Below are positions 38,609 through 47,435 of a stretch of DNA of 64,000 nucleotides, in pieces. The DNA lies in NCBI GenBank assembly GCA_005884925.1, contig VAYU01000023.1, forward strand, positions 62,001 to 126,000, written 5' to 3'. The stretch's first letter is position 1. Every line of letters begins with the position of its first letter. Source of the stretch: Actinomycetota bacterium (GTDB lineage: Bacteria > Actinomycetota > UBA4738 > HRBIN12). The position numbers and the translations under genes were made by a program. Below the pieces are notes generated by a model. That model was not told the origin of the DNA, searched no databases, and saw nothing but the letters and a program-made list of their open reading frames with translations.

Positions 38609-39841
38609 ATGGTCGAGTTGAGAACACCGCTCAAGACGCTGACGGGGGCCGCTGCCGTCCTGCTGCTGGGGACCGTGCTCGCAGCGTGCAGCTCGTCATC
38701 GACCACGAACACGACGGCGCCGGGGTCCTCGGCGTCCGTGCCGGCGATCGCGGCCGGTGATTTCACGGCCGACTTCTCGGTCATGCAGCAGCTCACCGGG
38801 CTCGCATCGTCGGGGACCGGGTTGATCGGCGTCCTCCTCCCGGACACCACGACGTCGACGCGGTACGTCCAGTACGACGCGCCCTTCCTCAAGAAGGCCT
38901 TCGAGGCCGCAGGCCTCAGCGCCGACCAGTTCAAGGTCGACAACGCCCAGGGCAGCGCCGCGACGATGCAGACGCAGGCCGACGCCGACATCAACGCGGG
39001 CGCCTCAGTCCTGTTGATCGATCCGCTCGACCCGGGCAGTGGCGCCGCGATCGAGACGAAGGCCGAAGCGCAGGGTGTCAAGGTGATCGACTACGATCGC
39101 CTCGTATCCGGCGGCCCCGCAGACCGGTACTACGTGAGCTTCAACAACGTGCAGGTCGGCCAGTTGATCGGGAAGGGCGAGGTGGACTGCATCTCGGCAT
39201 GGAAGGTGACGAGCCCGAACATCCTGATCATGGACGGCGACCCAACCGACAACAACGCGAAGCTGTTCGCGCAGGGCTACAACGGGGTGTTGGCCCCGCA
39301 CTTCAGCGACGGTTCGTACACGAAGGTCGGCGAGCCACCCGGCACGTGGACGCCGGCCGTGACGCAGACCAACTTCGAGCAGCAGTACACCGCGCACCCG
39401 AACATCAACGCCGTGGTGACGCCGAACGATGACAACGCGAACGCCGTGATCTCGGTCCTGCAGAAGGACGGGATCCCGGCGAACACGTTCCCGACCACCG
39501 GCCAGGACGCATCGGTGCCGGGCCTGCAGAACATCCTGAAGGGGTACCAGTGTGGGACCGTCTACAAGCCCGTCTACGCCGAGGCAGAGGCGGCCGCAGC
39601 GCTGGCGCTCTACCTGCGGGCCGGCCAGACGCCTCCCTCGTCGCTGGTGAACTCCACGACGAAGGACAGCGAGATCAACAAGGAGATCGCGTCCGTCTAC
39701 ACGACGCCGGTCTGGGTGACCACGGACAACATGGCGGACACCGTGGTCAAGGACTCCGGCACGACGGGTATCGGGCCGACGGCCTCCGACCTGTGCACCG
39801 GCGGGCTCGCCAGCGCGTGCACGGCGGCCGGCATAAGCTAG
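38609..39841 (+). CDS. Sugar (xylose-type) ABC transporter substrate-binding protein
   Basis: Lipoprotein signal LLLGTVLAACSSSS; IGVLLPDTTTSTRYVQYDAPFLKKAFEAAG; adjacent ATPase and permease. Confidence 0.9.
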   Translation: MVELRTPLKTLTGAAAVLLLGTVLAACSSSSTTNTTAPGSSASVPAIAAGDFTADFSVMQQLTGLASSGTGLIGVLLPDTTTSTRYVQYDAPFLKKAFEAAGLSADQFKVDNAQGSAATMQTQADADINAGASVLLIDPLDPGSGAAIETKAEAQGVKVIDYDRLVSGGPADRYYVSFNNVQVGQLIGKGEVDCISAWKVTSPNILIMDGDPTDNNAKLFAQGYNGVLAPHFSDGSYTKVGEPPGTWTPAVTQTNFEQQYTAHPNINAVVTPNDDNANAVISVLQKDGIPANTFPTTGQDASVPGLQNILKGYQCGTVYKPVYAEAEAAAALALYLRAGQTPPSSLVNSTTKDSEINKEIASVYTTPVWVTTDNMADTVVKDSGTTGIGPTASDLCTGGLASACTAAGIS

Positions 39842-39852
39842 TTCGTCGGGTC

Positions 39853-39895
39853 GGGATCGGGCCGCATCCGCGGAACGCGGATGCGGCCCGATCCC
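39853..39895 (+). terminator. Perfect 20-bp-stem hairpin between substrate-binding and ATPase genes
   Basis: GGGATCGGGCCGCATCCGCG-GAA-CGCGGATGCGGCCCGATCCC. Confidence 0.6.
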
Positions 39896-39935
39896 CGCTC
39901 CAGCCACACATCACGAGGGGGAAGCCACGGGAACC

Positions 39936-40754
39936 GTGATCACCGACGTCGAGTCGGGAACGCCGCCGGCCCCTCCGACCCGGAGCGCCGAGCCGCTCCT
40001 GCGGCTCCGTGGGATCAACAAGAGCTTCGGGGCGGTGCAGGCGCTCGTCGGCGTCGACCTCGACGTGCCGTCCGGACAGGTCACGGCGCTCGCCGGAGAC
40101 AACGGGGCCGGCAAGTCGGTGCTGATCAAGTGCATCGCCGGGATCCACGCTCCCGAGAGCGGTCAGATCTCGTGGGAGGGCAAACCCGTCCACATCAGAT
40201 CGCCCCGTGATGCGGCCGGCCTCGGCATCGAGACCGTGTACCAAGACCTGGCGCTCTGCGACAACCTCGACATCGTCCAGAACATGTTCCTCGGCCGTGA
40301 GCGGTCGCGGCGCTCCACGCTGGACGAGGAAGACATGGAGTCGTCCGCGCGCGACACGCTCGCGCAGCTGAAGGTGACCACCGTCCGATCGATCCGCCAG
40401 CCCGTGGCCTCGCTCTCGGGCGGCCAGCGGCAGTCGGTCGCGATCGCCAAGGCCGTCCTCTGGGACGCGAAGCTCGTGATCATGGACGAGCCGACGGCCG
40501 CCCTCGGTGTGACGCAGACCGCGAACGTGCTCGAGCTGGTCCGCAGGCTGGCCGACCGCGGTCATGCGGTGATCATGGTGTCGCACAACATGAACGACGT
40601 GTTCCAGGTGGCCGACCAGATCGCCGTCCTCTACCTGGGGAAGATGGTCTCGGTCCGGCCGACGGCGGATGTCGATCGTCAGATCGTCGTCGATTTCATG
40701 ACGAGCGGCGTCTCGACGCGCGGCACTGGGTCGCAGCCTCCAGCGAGAAGCTGA
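39936..40754 (+). CDS. Sugar ABC transporter ATP-binding protein
   Basis: Walker A GDNGAGKSVLIKCI; signature LSGGQRQSVAIAKA. Confidence 0.92.
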   Translation: MITDVESGTPPAPPTRSAEPLLRLRGINKSFGAVQALVGVDLDVPSGQVTALAGDNGAGKSVLIKCIAGIHAPESGQISWEGKPVHIRSPRDAAGLGIETVYQDLALCDNLDIVQNMFLGRERSRRSTLDEEDMESSARDTLAQLKVTTVRSIRQPVASLSGGQRQSVAIAKAVLWDAKLVIMDEPTAALGVTQTANVLELVRRLADRGHAVIMVSHNMNDVFQVADQIAVLYLGKMVSVRPTADVDRQIVVDFMTSGVSTRGTGSQPPARS

Positions 40755-40756
40755 TC

Positions 40757-42070
40757 ATGGCCAAGGTCGACGAACCGACGCCGTCGCCGGAACCGGCTCC
40801 CGAGGCCGAAGAGCTCTCGTCGGAGGCTGCCAGCAGAGCCACGCTGGCGGTCTCGCCGGAGCTCGTCGCCGGTTCCGTTCCCGAGTACCTCCGCGTCTCG
40901 CTCGCGCGGATCCGTGCGGGGGAGACCGGTGTGTTGCCCGTCATCGCGGGGATGCTGCTGGTGTCGATCCTGTTCCGATCCCAGAACTCGCAGTTCCTCA
41001 CGGCCCGGAACCTGGTCGACCTGCTCGTGCAGGCCGCGGTGGTCAGCGTGCTGGCGATGGGTGAGATCTACGCGCTGCTGCTCGGCGAGATCGATCTGTC
41101 GATCGGGTTCGTGAGCGGGATCGGCGGCGTCCTGATGGCGGAGCTGGTCAAGCCCTCCGGGCTCGACTGGCCATGGTGGGCCGCGATCGCGTTGGCTCTG
41201 TTGGTATGCGCGGTGATCGGCGCGTTACAGGGAACGATCATCACGCGGCTCGGGGTGCCGTCCTTCGTGGTCACCCTCGCGGGGTTCCTGTTCTGGCAGG
41301 GCGTCCTGCTCAAGATCCTCGGCAACGGCGGTTCGGTCCTGATCAACGTGAGCGTCATCAACGACATCGCGTCGGGGAACCTGACTCCGATCGCCAGCTG
41401 GGTGGTGATGCTCGTGATCGTCGGGGTGTTCGCGATCATGACCTGGCGGCGCGACGCGCGGCGTCGAACCGCCGGACTCGTGGCGCCGCCGCAGAGCTTC
41501 ACGGCGTTGAAGATCGGGACCGCGCTCGCCGGGGCCGTCGCGATCGTGCTGCTCTGCAACACGAACCGCGGCATCCGCGCACCGATCCGTGGGGTGCCAT
41601 GGGTCGTGATCCTCGTGTTCGGCGTCCTCGCCATATGGACGTTCGTCCTGGGGCGTACTCGCTTCGGCCGGTACATCTACGCGATCGGAGGCAACGCCGA
41701 AGCCGCTCGACGCGCCGGGGTGAACCTCCCCCGGATCCGGACGATCGCGTTCACGCTCTGCTCGTTCACCGCCGGTATCGCGGGGGTGATCTACGCGTCT
41801 CGCCTCCGTTCGGTCTCCACCGCCTTCGAGGGCGGGACGCTCGTGTTGTACGCGGTGGCCGCCGCGGTGATCGGCGGCACGAGCCTGTTCGGGGGACGGG
41901 GGAAAGCGCTGCACGGGCTGTTGGGCGGACTCGTGATCGCGGGGATCGCCAACGGGATGGGGCTCCTGGCGTTCAGCGCCGCCTCGCAGTACATGGTGAC
42001 CGCGCTCGTGTTGCTCGTCGCCGTGACCATCGACGCGGTGGCCCGTCGCGGCCGGGTGGCCCGGACGTGA
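40757..42070 (+). CDS. Sugar ABC transporter permease (ribose/xylose type)
   Basis: YIYAIGGNAEAARRAGVNL and multi-TM pattern. Confidence 0.92.
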   Translation: MAKVDEPTPSPEPAPEAEELSSEAASRATLAVSPELVAGSVPEYLRVSLARIRAGETGVLPVIAGMLLVSILFRSQNSQFLTARNLVDLLVQAAVVSVLAMGEIYALLLGEIDLSIGFVSGIGGVLMAELVKPSGLDWPWWAAIALALLVCAVIGALQGTIITRLGVPSFVVTLAGFLFWQGVLLKILGNGGSVLINVSVINDIASGNLTPIASWVVMLVIVGVFAIMTWRRDARRRTAGLVAPPQSFTALKIGTALAGAVAIVLLCNTNRGIRAPIRGVPWVVILVFGVLAIWTFVLGRTRFGRYIYAIGGNAEAARRAGVNLPRIRTIAFTLCSFTAGIAGVIYASRLRSVSTAFEGGTLVLYAVAAAVIGGTSLFGGRGKALHGLLGGLVIAGIANGMGLLAFSAASQYMVTALVLLVAVTIDAVARRGRVART

Positions 42071-42537
42071 TGGTCGAGCTCCAACCGGGCGACCCGGCGC
42101 CCAGCTTCGCGCTCCGGAACCAGCACGGCGACGTCGTTCGGCTGGAGGACTACCGGAGGAAGAAGGTCCTCGTCTACTTCTATCCGGAGGCGGACACGCC
42201 CGGGTGCACGACCCAATCCTGCGACCTCCGGGATCATCGCCAGGATCTGGGAGCGATCGGCGTGGACGTCGTGGGGATCTCGCCCGACGACCCGGACAAG
42301 CAGCTCGCGTTCGACCGGAAGTACGGGTTGGGTTTCCCGCTGCTCGCGGACGAGGACCACGCCGTCGCCGACGCGTGGGGGACCTGGGGGCCGAAGACGC
42401 GAGGAGGCGTGACCGTCGAGGGCATCATCCGGTCGTCCTTCCTGGTGGACGAGCAGGGGAACATCGAGCGGGCGTGGTACGGCGTCACCCCCAAGGACAC
42501 CGTGCCGAACGCGCTCTCGGCCTTGTCGGCCGGGTAG
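42070..42537 (+). CDS. bcp: Thioredoxin-dependent thiol peroxidase (Bcp/PrxQ)
   Basis: PGDPAPSFAL...VLVYFYPEADTPGCTTQSCDLRD. Confidence 0.93.
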   Translation: MVELQPGDPAPSFALRNQHGDVVRLEDYRRKKVLVYFYPEADTPGCTTQSCDLRDHRQDLGAIGVDVVGISPDDPDKQLAFDRKYGLGFPLLADEDHAVADAWGTWGPKTRGGVTVEGIIRSSFLVDEQGNIERAWYGVTPKDTVPNALSALSAG

Positions 42538-42549
42538 CCCTCCGGTCAG

Positions 42550-42789
42550 CTAGCGATCGCGGCCCGCGATGCGGTCCGCGATCGCCCGCGCTTCCTCGAG
42601 TTCGGCGCGGTCCACGAAGACGTGGACCGCGCCGAACTCCCAGATCCGGCTGAAGAACCCGGGGAGCTTCACCCACCAGACGATCCCCTCCTTCTCGAGC
42701 GCCTCCGCGATCGCGTCCGCGTGCTCGGGCGTGAACTGCCCCAGGTGGACGGTGCGCACGTCGGGCGGTACGCGTTCGAGTCCCGGCAT
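42550..42789 (-). CDS. Small hypothetical protein (79 aa)
   Basis: MPGLERVPPDVRTVHLGQFTPEHADAIAEALEKEGIVWWVKLP...EFGAVHVFVDRAELEEARAIADRI. Confidence 0.65.
   Translation of the reverse strand: MPGLERVPPDVRTVHLGQFTPEHADAIAEALEKEGIVWWVKLPGFFSRIWEFGAVHVFVDRAELEEARAIADRIAGRDR
42598..42639. repeat. Perfect 19-bp inverted repeat, 4-nt loop, inside CDS
   Basis: GAGTTCGGCGCGGTCCACG-AAGA-CGTGGACCGCGCCGAACTC. Confidence 0.9.
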
Positions 42790-42790
42790 C

Positions 42791-43840
42791 TCATTCCCCG
42801 TCCTCATGGAACGTGCGGAGCCGTTCGGCCTCGTCGTCGAGCATGATCCGAACCGCCCCGCAGCAGCCGCTCGAAGGGCTCGACCCGGACGCGTCCTCCT
42901 TCGACGTGCCACGTTCCGGCGACCTGTCCGTCCACGAGGAAGGTGGGAACCGAGTGCGGGGTCTTCGTGTTGAAGACTCGCGGACGGTGATGTTCGGGGA
43001 GGATCTGCGTCGCTCGTTCGTTGATGAGCAGGGTGGCGTCCCAGGTCGGCAGGAACCGGATCGGGGCCGGGGTGTCGGCGGCGGGGAGCGGTGCGCGGTG
43101 GAGATCGTGGAGCACCTCGCCGCGTTCGCTCCGGAACCGGCGCAACCGCATCCGCGCGAGCACTCCTTCGAGGTGCGGGCCCGGCACGCCCGACCATCCC
43201 GAGATCTCTTTCGTCGTGGACGGGCCGGATCCCCCCAGGTACCGTCGGATGAGGAGTCGATGCCCTCGGCCTCGGTAACCTCCGGCACGTCCATCCACGC
43301 ATCGGCCAGGCCGTAGAGGTCGGCGCTCCGCCGCTCCCAGGTCCCGGAGGGCGGGACGCGGACCAGGTCCACCCACAGGCCTAGCCCGTTCCAGATCGCC
43401 GGTTCGACATCGAGGATACGGACGAGTTCTCGCCTGGGGAGCGGCCCGCCCGCGAGGAGGTCGCGCAGCCGCTCGGCCGTTCGCACCATCGTGTCTTCGT
43501 CCGCGGTGCGGCGGGCCGCACGCAACCACCAGCCTCGTCGTGCGGCGCGAACCCCGGCGGCCAGCGCCGGGTAGTCGCGCGCCGAAACCAGATGGATCGT
43601 GCTCCGCATCAAGGTTCCCTGGACCACGGAACGGCGTTCGAGGGCGGCCGTGAGAGCGCTCCGACGGAACCCTTTCAGCCGGGTCCACAACCCGATGTAG
43701 GCGGACGGGGCGTACTGCGCTTGGAGCCCGCCGATGCGTTCAACCGCACGGGGGATCGAGAGGTCCGCCGGTTCGAGCAGGAGCTGCCGGGCGAGCAACG
43801 CGCGGTTGCGTTCGCGCTGGGAAAGGGTGCGCTCGGTCAC
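42791..43840 (-). pseudogene. Winged-helix DNA-binding (AlkZ-like) protein with two apparent frameshifts
   Basis: RNRALLARQLLLEPADLSIPRAVERIGGLQAQYAPSAYIGLWTRL then frame change to LLIRRYLGGSGPSTTKEISGWSGV...FLPTWDATLLINERA then back to VRIMLDDEAERLRTF. Confidence 0.75.
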
Positions 43841-43918
43841 GGGCGGAGTGTATGGTCGCGCTCGGTCTCAGCCATCGACCGGAACCCTCGAAGAGCAACC
43901 CTGACTAGACTGCTCCCC

Positions 43919-45388
43919 ATGGCGGACCAGTACCTGCCGTCGGCGATCGAATCGCCGCTCGTGGTGGTCTCCAACCGGGGCCCCGTCACCTTCGAGCGCA
44001 ACGACGCTGGCGGCTTCGAAGCGCAACGAGGCGCGGGAGGCCTCGTGACGACGCTGGCGGGCGTCTTCTATCGGGACGAGGCGACTTGGGTCGCGGCCGC
44101 GATGACGGAAGCAGACCGAGAGGTCCCGAAGAGGCAGGCGCTGGATCACGCGACCGATCTTCGGCTTCGGTTCGTGTCGCTCGATCCGAAGATCTACGAC
44201 GGCTATTACAACGGGATCTCGAACGGGATCTTGTGGTTCACCCACCACTTCCTGTGGGACATCGCTCGGAGTCCAACGTTCGATGAGTCCACCGACGACG
44301 CCTGGCACGCGTATGAGGAAGCGAACCGGGCGTTCGCCGAGGTGCTCGACCGGTTCCCCGACGATGCGGTGTTCCTGGTCCAGGACTATCAGCTCTCGCT
44401 CGTCCCGATGTATCTCCGCGAGCTGCGACCGGAGGCCCGCATCATCCACTTCTCCCACACGCCGTTCGCGGGACAGACGTACCTCCGGATGCTGCCGATC
44501 GGCATGCGGGAGGCGTTGCTCCGCGGCTTGGCGGGCGCGGACGTGCTCGGGTTCCAGTCACGGACCTGGGCCGAGAACTTCCTGCTGTCCGCGAGATCCC
44601 TCGCGGGGGCGAAGGCCGACCTCCATCGGTGGCGCCTGTCGCTCGACGGAAGGACGTCGCTGATCCGCACGTTCCCCGTCTCGGTCGGCGCGGAAGGCCT
44701 GCGCTCGATCGCCTTGCAACCCGAGACCAAGGCGATCCGTCGGGAGATCCGGGCCTCGCTCGGCGAACAGCGGCTGCTCCTTCGCGTGGACCGACTGGAG
44801 CCGTCGAAGAACATCCTTCGCGGGTTCCTCGCGTACGAGCTGTTCCTCCGACGGAACCCCGGGTGGCGCGGCCGGGTTCGCTTCCTCGCGTTGCTCACAC
44901 CCTCGCGCGAGGAGCTCACCGCCTATCGCGAATACGGCGACGCGTGTCTGGCCGAGGCGCACCGGATCAACACCGAGCTCGGGCGTGACGGATGGGTCCC
45001 CGTAGTCGTTCGGCTCCAGCACGACATGGACTACGCGGTGGCTGCCTATGGCATGTATGACGCCATGCTCGTCAACGCGGTGTACGACGGGATGAACCTC
45101 GTAGCGATGGAGGGCCCCGTCGTGAACCGCAACGGCGGGGTCCTGATCCTGTCGCGGAACGCCGGAGCCTACGGGCGGCTCGGCCGCCAGGCGCTGGGCG
45201 TCAACCCCTTCGACGTCCGGGAGACCGCGGACGCGATCCAGCAGGCGCTGGAGATGGACCAGGACGAGCGAACGCGGCGCGCCCGGGGGCTCTCCCGGAC
45301 GGTCCTCGCGCATACGCCCGCGACCTGGCTCGCCGATCAGCTCGACATGCTCGACCGGGCCGTCCGCCTCCGCGGATCCGACGAGTGA
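43919..45388 (+). CDS. otsA: Trehalose-6-phosphate synthase (GT20)
   Basis: LVVVSNRGPV...FLVQDYQLSLVP...HFSHTPFAG...VDRLEPSKNILRGFLAYE; LVNAVYDGMNLVAMEG. Confidence 0.92.
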   Translation: MADQYLPSAIESPLVVVSNRGPVTFERNDAGGFEAQRGAGGLVTTLAGVFYRDEATWVAAAMTEADREVPKRQALDHATDLRLRFVSLDPKIYDGYYNGISNGILWFTHHFLWDIARSPTFDESTDDAWHAYEEANRAFAEVLDRFPDDAVFLVQDYQLSLVPMYLRELRPEARIIHFSHTPFAGQTYLRMLPIGMREALLRGLAGADVLGFQSRTWAENFLLSARSLAGAKADLHRWRLSLDGRTSLIRTFPVSVGAEGLRSIALQPETKAIRREIRASLGEQRLLLRVDRLEPSKNILRGFLAYELFLRRNPGWRGRVRFLALLTPSREELTAYREYGDACLAEAHRINTELGRDGWVPVVVRLQHDMDYAVAAYGMYDAMLVNAVYDGMNLVAMEGPVVNRNGGVLILSRNAGAYGRLGRQALGVNPFDVRETADAIQQALEMDQDERTRRARGLSRTVLAHTPATWLADQLDMLDRAVRLRGSDE

Positions 45389-45513
45389 CCGGAAGGGACC
45401 GGGGCGGCCACCGATCCTCGGTTCCTCCCCAGCGAGCGCTCAGACTTCCGTAACCTCAGCCTGCTCGGATGGGCCCGACCGGATCGTCGGACGGCGGCGG
45501 AGGCAGCCTCGGT

Positions 45514-46238
45514 ATGAAGCGCAGGACGAAGGTGGCGGTCGGCGCCGCGGTCGGACTCGTCGTCGTTCTCGCGGCCGGGGGCTTCGAGCTCTGGCAGCTG
45601 TTCGGGGGGAGCGAGCCGCCGCCGGTCGCGCTCAACAACGTTTCATCGTCGACGAGCGCGAGCTCGACCCCGAGCTCGGGCGGGAGCCTCGACGGGACGT
45701 GGACGATCGACAACACGTCGGGGTCGCTCGCGGAGGGCACGTCGTCGTTCGCGGGCTACCGCGTGAGGGAGGAGCTCGCGGGACCGGCGCCAACACGGCG
45801 GTCGGTCGGACCCAGAATGTGTCGGGCTCCCTGACGATCGTCGGGAACACGATCACCGCGATGCAGGCGACGGTCGACATGACCACGCTCCAGAGCGACG
45901 ACAGCCGCCGAGACGACCGGCTCCGGACGGATGGGCTGCAGTCGGCCCAGTTCCCGACGGCGACCTTCACCCTGACGAAGCCGATCGAGGTCGGGTCGGT
46001 GCCGAAGGAGGGCCGAACGATCCAAGCCGTCGCGATCGGCGACCTCACGCTGCACGGGGTGACGCGGAGCGTCGAGGTGTCGATCCAAGCACAACGCAAC
46101 GGCGATGAGATCGAGGCCATCGGCAGCGTCGACATCGCGCTGACCGATCACGGGATCCAGGCGCCGACCGGGTTCCTGGTTCTGTCGATCGCGAACACCG
46201 GCACCATCGAGCTCCACCTGCTGTTCCAACCCGCGTGA
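45514..46238 (+). pseudogene. Membrane-anchored YceI family protein, apparent -1 nt frameshift near 45780
   Basis: N-terminal ..GTWTIDNTSGSLAEGTSSFAGYRVREELAG then other frame GANTAVGRTQNVSGSLTIVGNTITAMQATVDM...LHGVTRSVEVSIQA. Confidence 0.78.
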
Positions 46239-46334
46239 GCAGGAGTTCGCTGGCCGAACGCTCGGTCCGTTCTCAGCCACTTCCCAGGTTCGACTGTTGC
46301 ACTTGCGGTAACGGCAGGACCAGGAGGTACGTCG

Positions 46335-46691
46335 ATGGGTCAGCCATATGGACCGTGGCAGGGGCCGGGGTTCGAGCACCACGGGGCCTGGTGGGGGATC
46401 CTCCACCTGCTGCCCTTCGTGATGCTCCTCCTGTTGATCGGCGTGGGGATCTGGGCGGTCATTCGTTTCACGTCGCGACCGATCCCGCTCGGCGCGGGCG
46501 TCGGCCCGGCTCCGCTCCCGCCGCGCGATCCGGCCCTGGAGGAACTGCGCATCCGGTACGCTCGCGGCGAGCTCGAGCGGGAGGACTTCGCGCAGCGGAT
46601 GCGCGACCTGGGAGGCACGGATATCGGCGATCGAGCGTCGCCCGTCGATCGCTCGGTGCCTCCGGATGACTCCGCCCCCGCGAGCGGATGA
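46335..46691 (+). CDS. SHOCT-domain membrane protein
   Basis: TM HLLPFVMLLLLIGVGIWAVIRF; C-terminal DPALEELRIRYARGELEREDFAQRMRDLG. Confidence 0.85.
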   Translation: MGQPYGPWQGPGFEHHGAWWGILHLLPFVMLLLLIGVGIWAVIRFTSRPIPLGAGVGPAPLPPRDPALEELRIRYARGELEREDFAQRMRDLGGTDIGDRASPVDRSVPPDDSAPASG

Positions 46692-46695
46692 GGAG

Positions 46696-47433
46696 ATGGG
46701 TCTGATGGAGCGGACGGCGGCGGGCGGACCCACGGAGTCGGCCGCCGACGCCGTCCGCGTGCTCGTGGTGGACGACGAACCCGCGATCGCCGATCTGGTC
46801 GGCACGGCCCTCCGGTACGAAGGGTTCGACGTCGCGACCGCGGGGAGCGGTCGCGACGTCCTCACGATGGTCGAGTCGTTCCGGCCCGAGCTGATCGTGC
46901 TGGACATCATGCTGCCGGACCTCGACGGCTTCGAGGTGCAGCGCCGCCTCGCCGATCGCGGCCGGCGGATCCCCGTGCTGTTCCTCACGGCGCGTGACGC
47001 GACCGAGGACAAGGTTCGCGGGCTCACGATCGGAGGCGACGACTACGTCACGAAGCCATTCAGCCTGGAGGAATTGATCGCGCGGATCCGGGCGGTGCTA
47101 CGACGTGCGGGTCACGGCGAGGAGTCGGCCGGTCGGCTTCGATTCGAAGACCTCGAGATGGACGAGGACACGCACGAGGTCTGGCGCGCGAGAGGTCCGG
47201 TCGAGCTCACGCCCACCGAGTTCAACCTGCTTCGGTTCATGCTGGTCAACCCGCGACGCGTGCTGTCCAAGGAACAGATCCTCGACCACGTCTGGCATTA
47301 CGATTTCGGCGGCGACGCGTCGATCGTCGAGACGTACATCAGCTATCTGCGCAAGAAGGTGGATGGGACCGAACCGCACCTTATCCACACGGTGCGCGGG
47401 GTCGGCTACGCGCTCCGGTTGCCCAAGGAGTGA
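46696..47433 (+). CDS. OmpR-family response regulator
   Basis: VLVVDDEPAIADLV...LIVLDIMLPDLDGFE...GGDDYVTKPFS; wHTH LTPTEFNLLRFMLVNPRRVLSKEQIL. Confidence 0.94.
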   Translation: MGLMERTAAGGPTESAADAVRVLVVDDEPAIADLVGTALRYEGFDVATAGSGRDVLTMVESFRPELIVLDIMLPDLDGFEVQRRLADRGRRIPVLFLTARDATEDKVRGLTIGGDDYVTKPFSLEELIARIRAVLRRAGHGEESAGRLRFEDLEMDEDTHEVWRARGPVELTPTEFNLLRFMLVNPRRVLSKEQILDHVWHYDFGGDASIVETYISYLRKKVDGTEPHLIHTVRGVGYALRLPKE

Positions 47434-47435
47434 GG

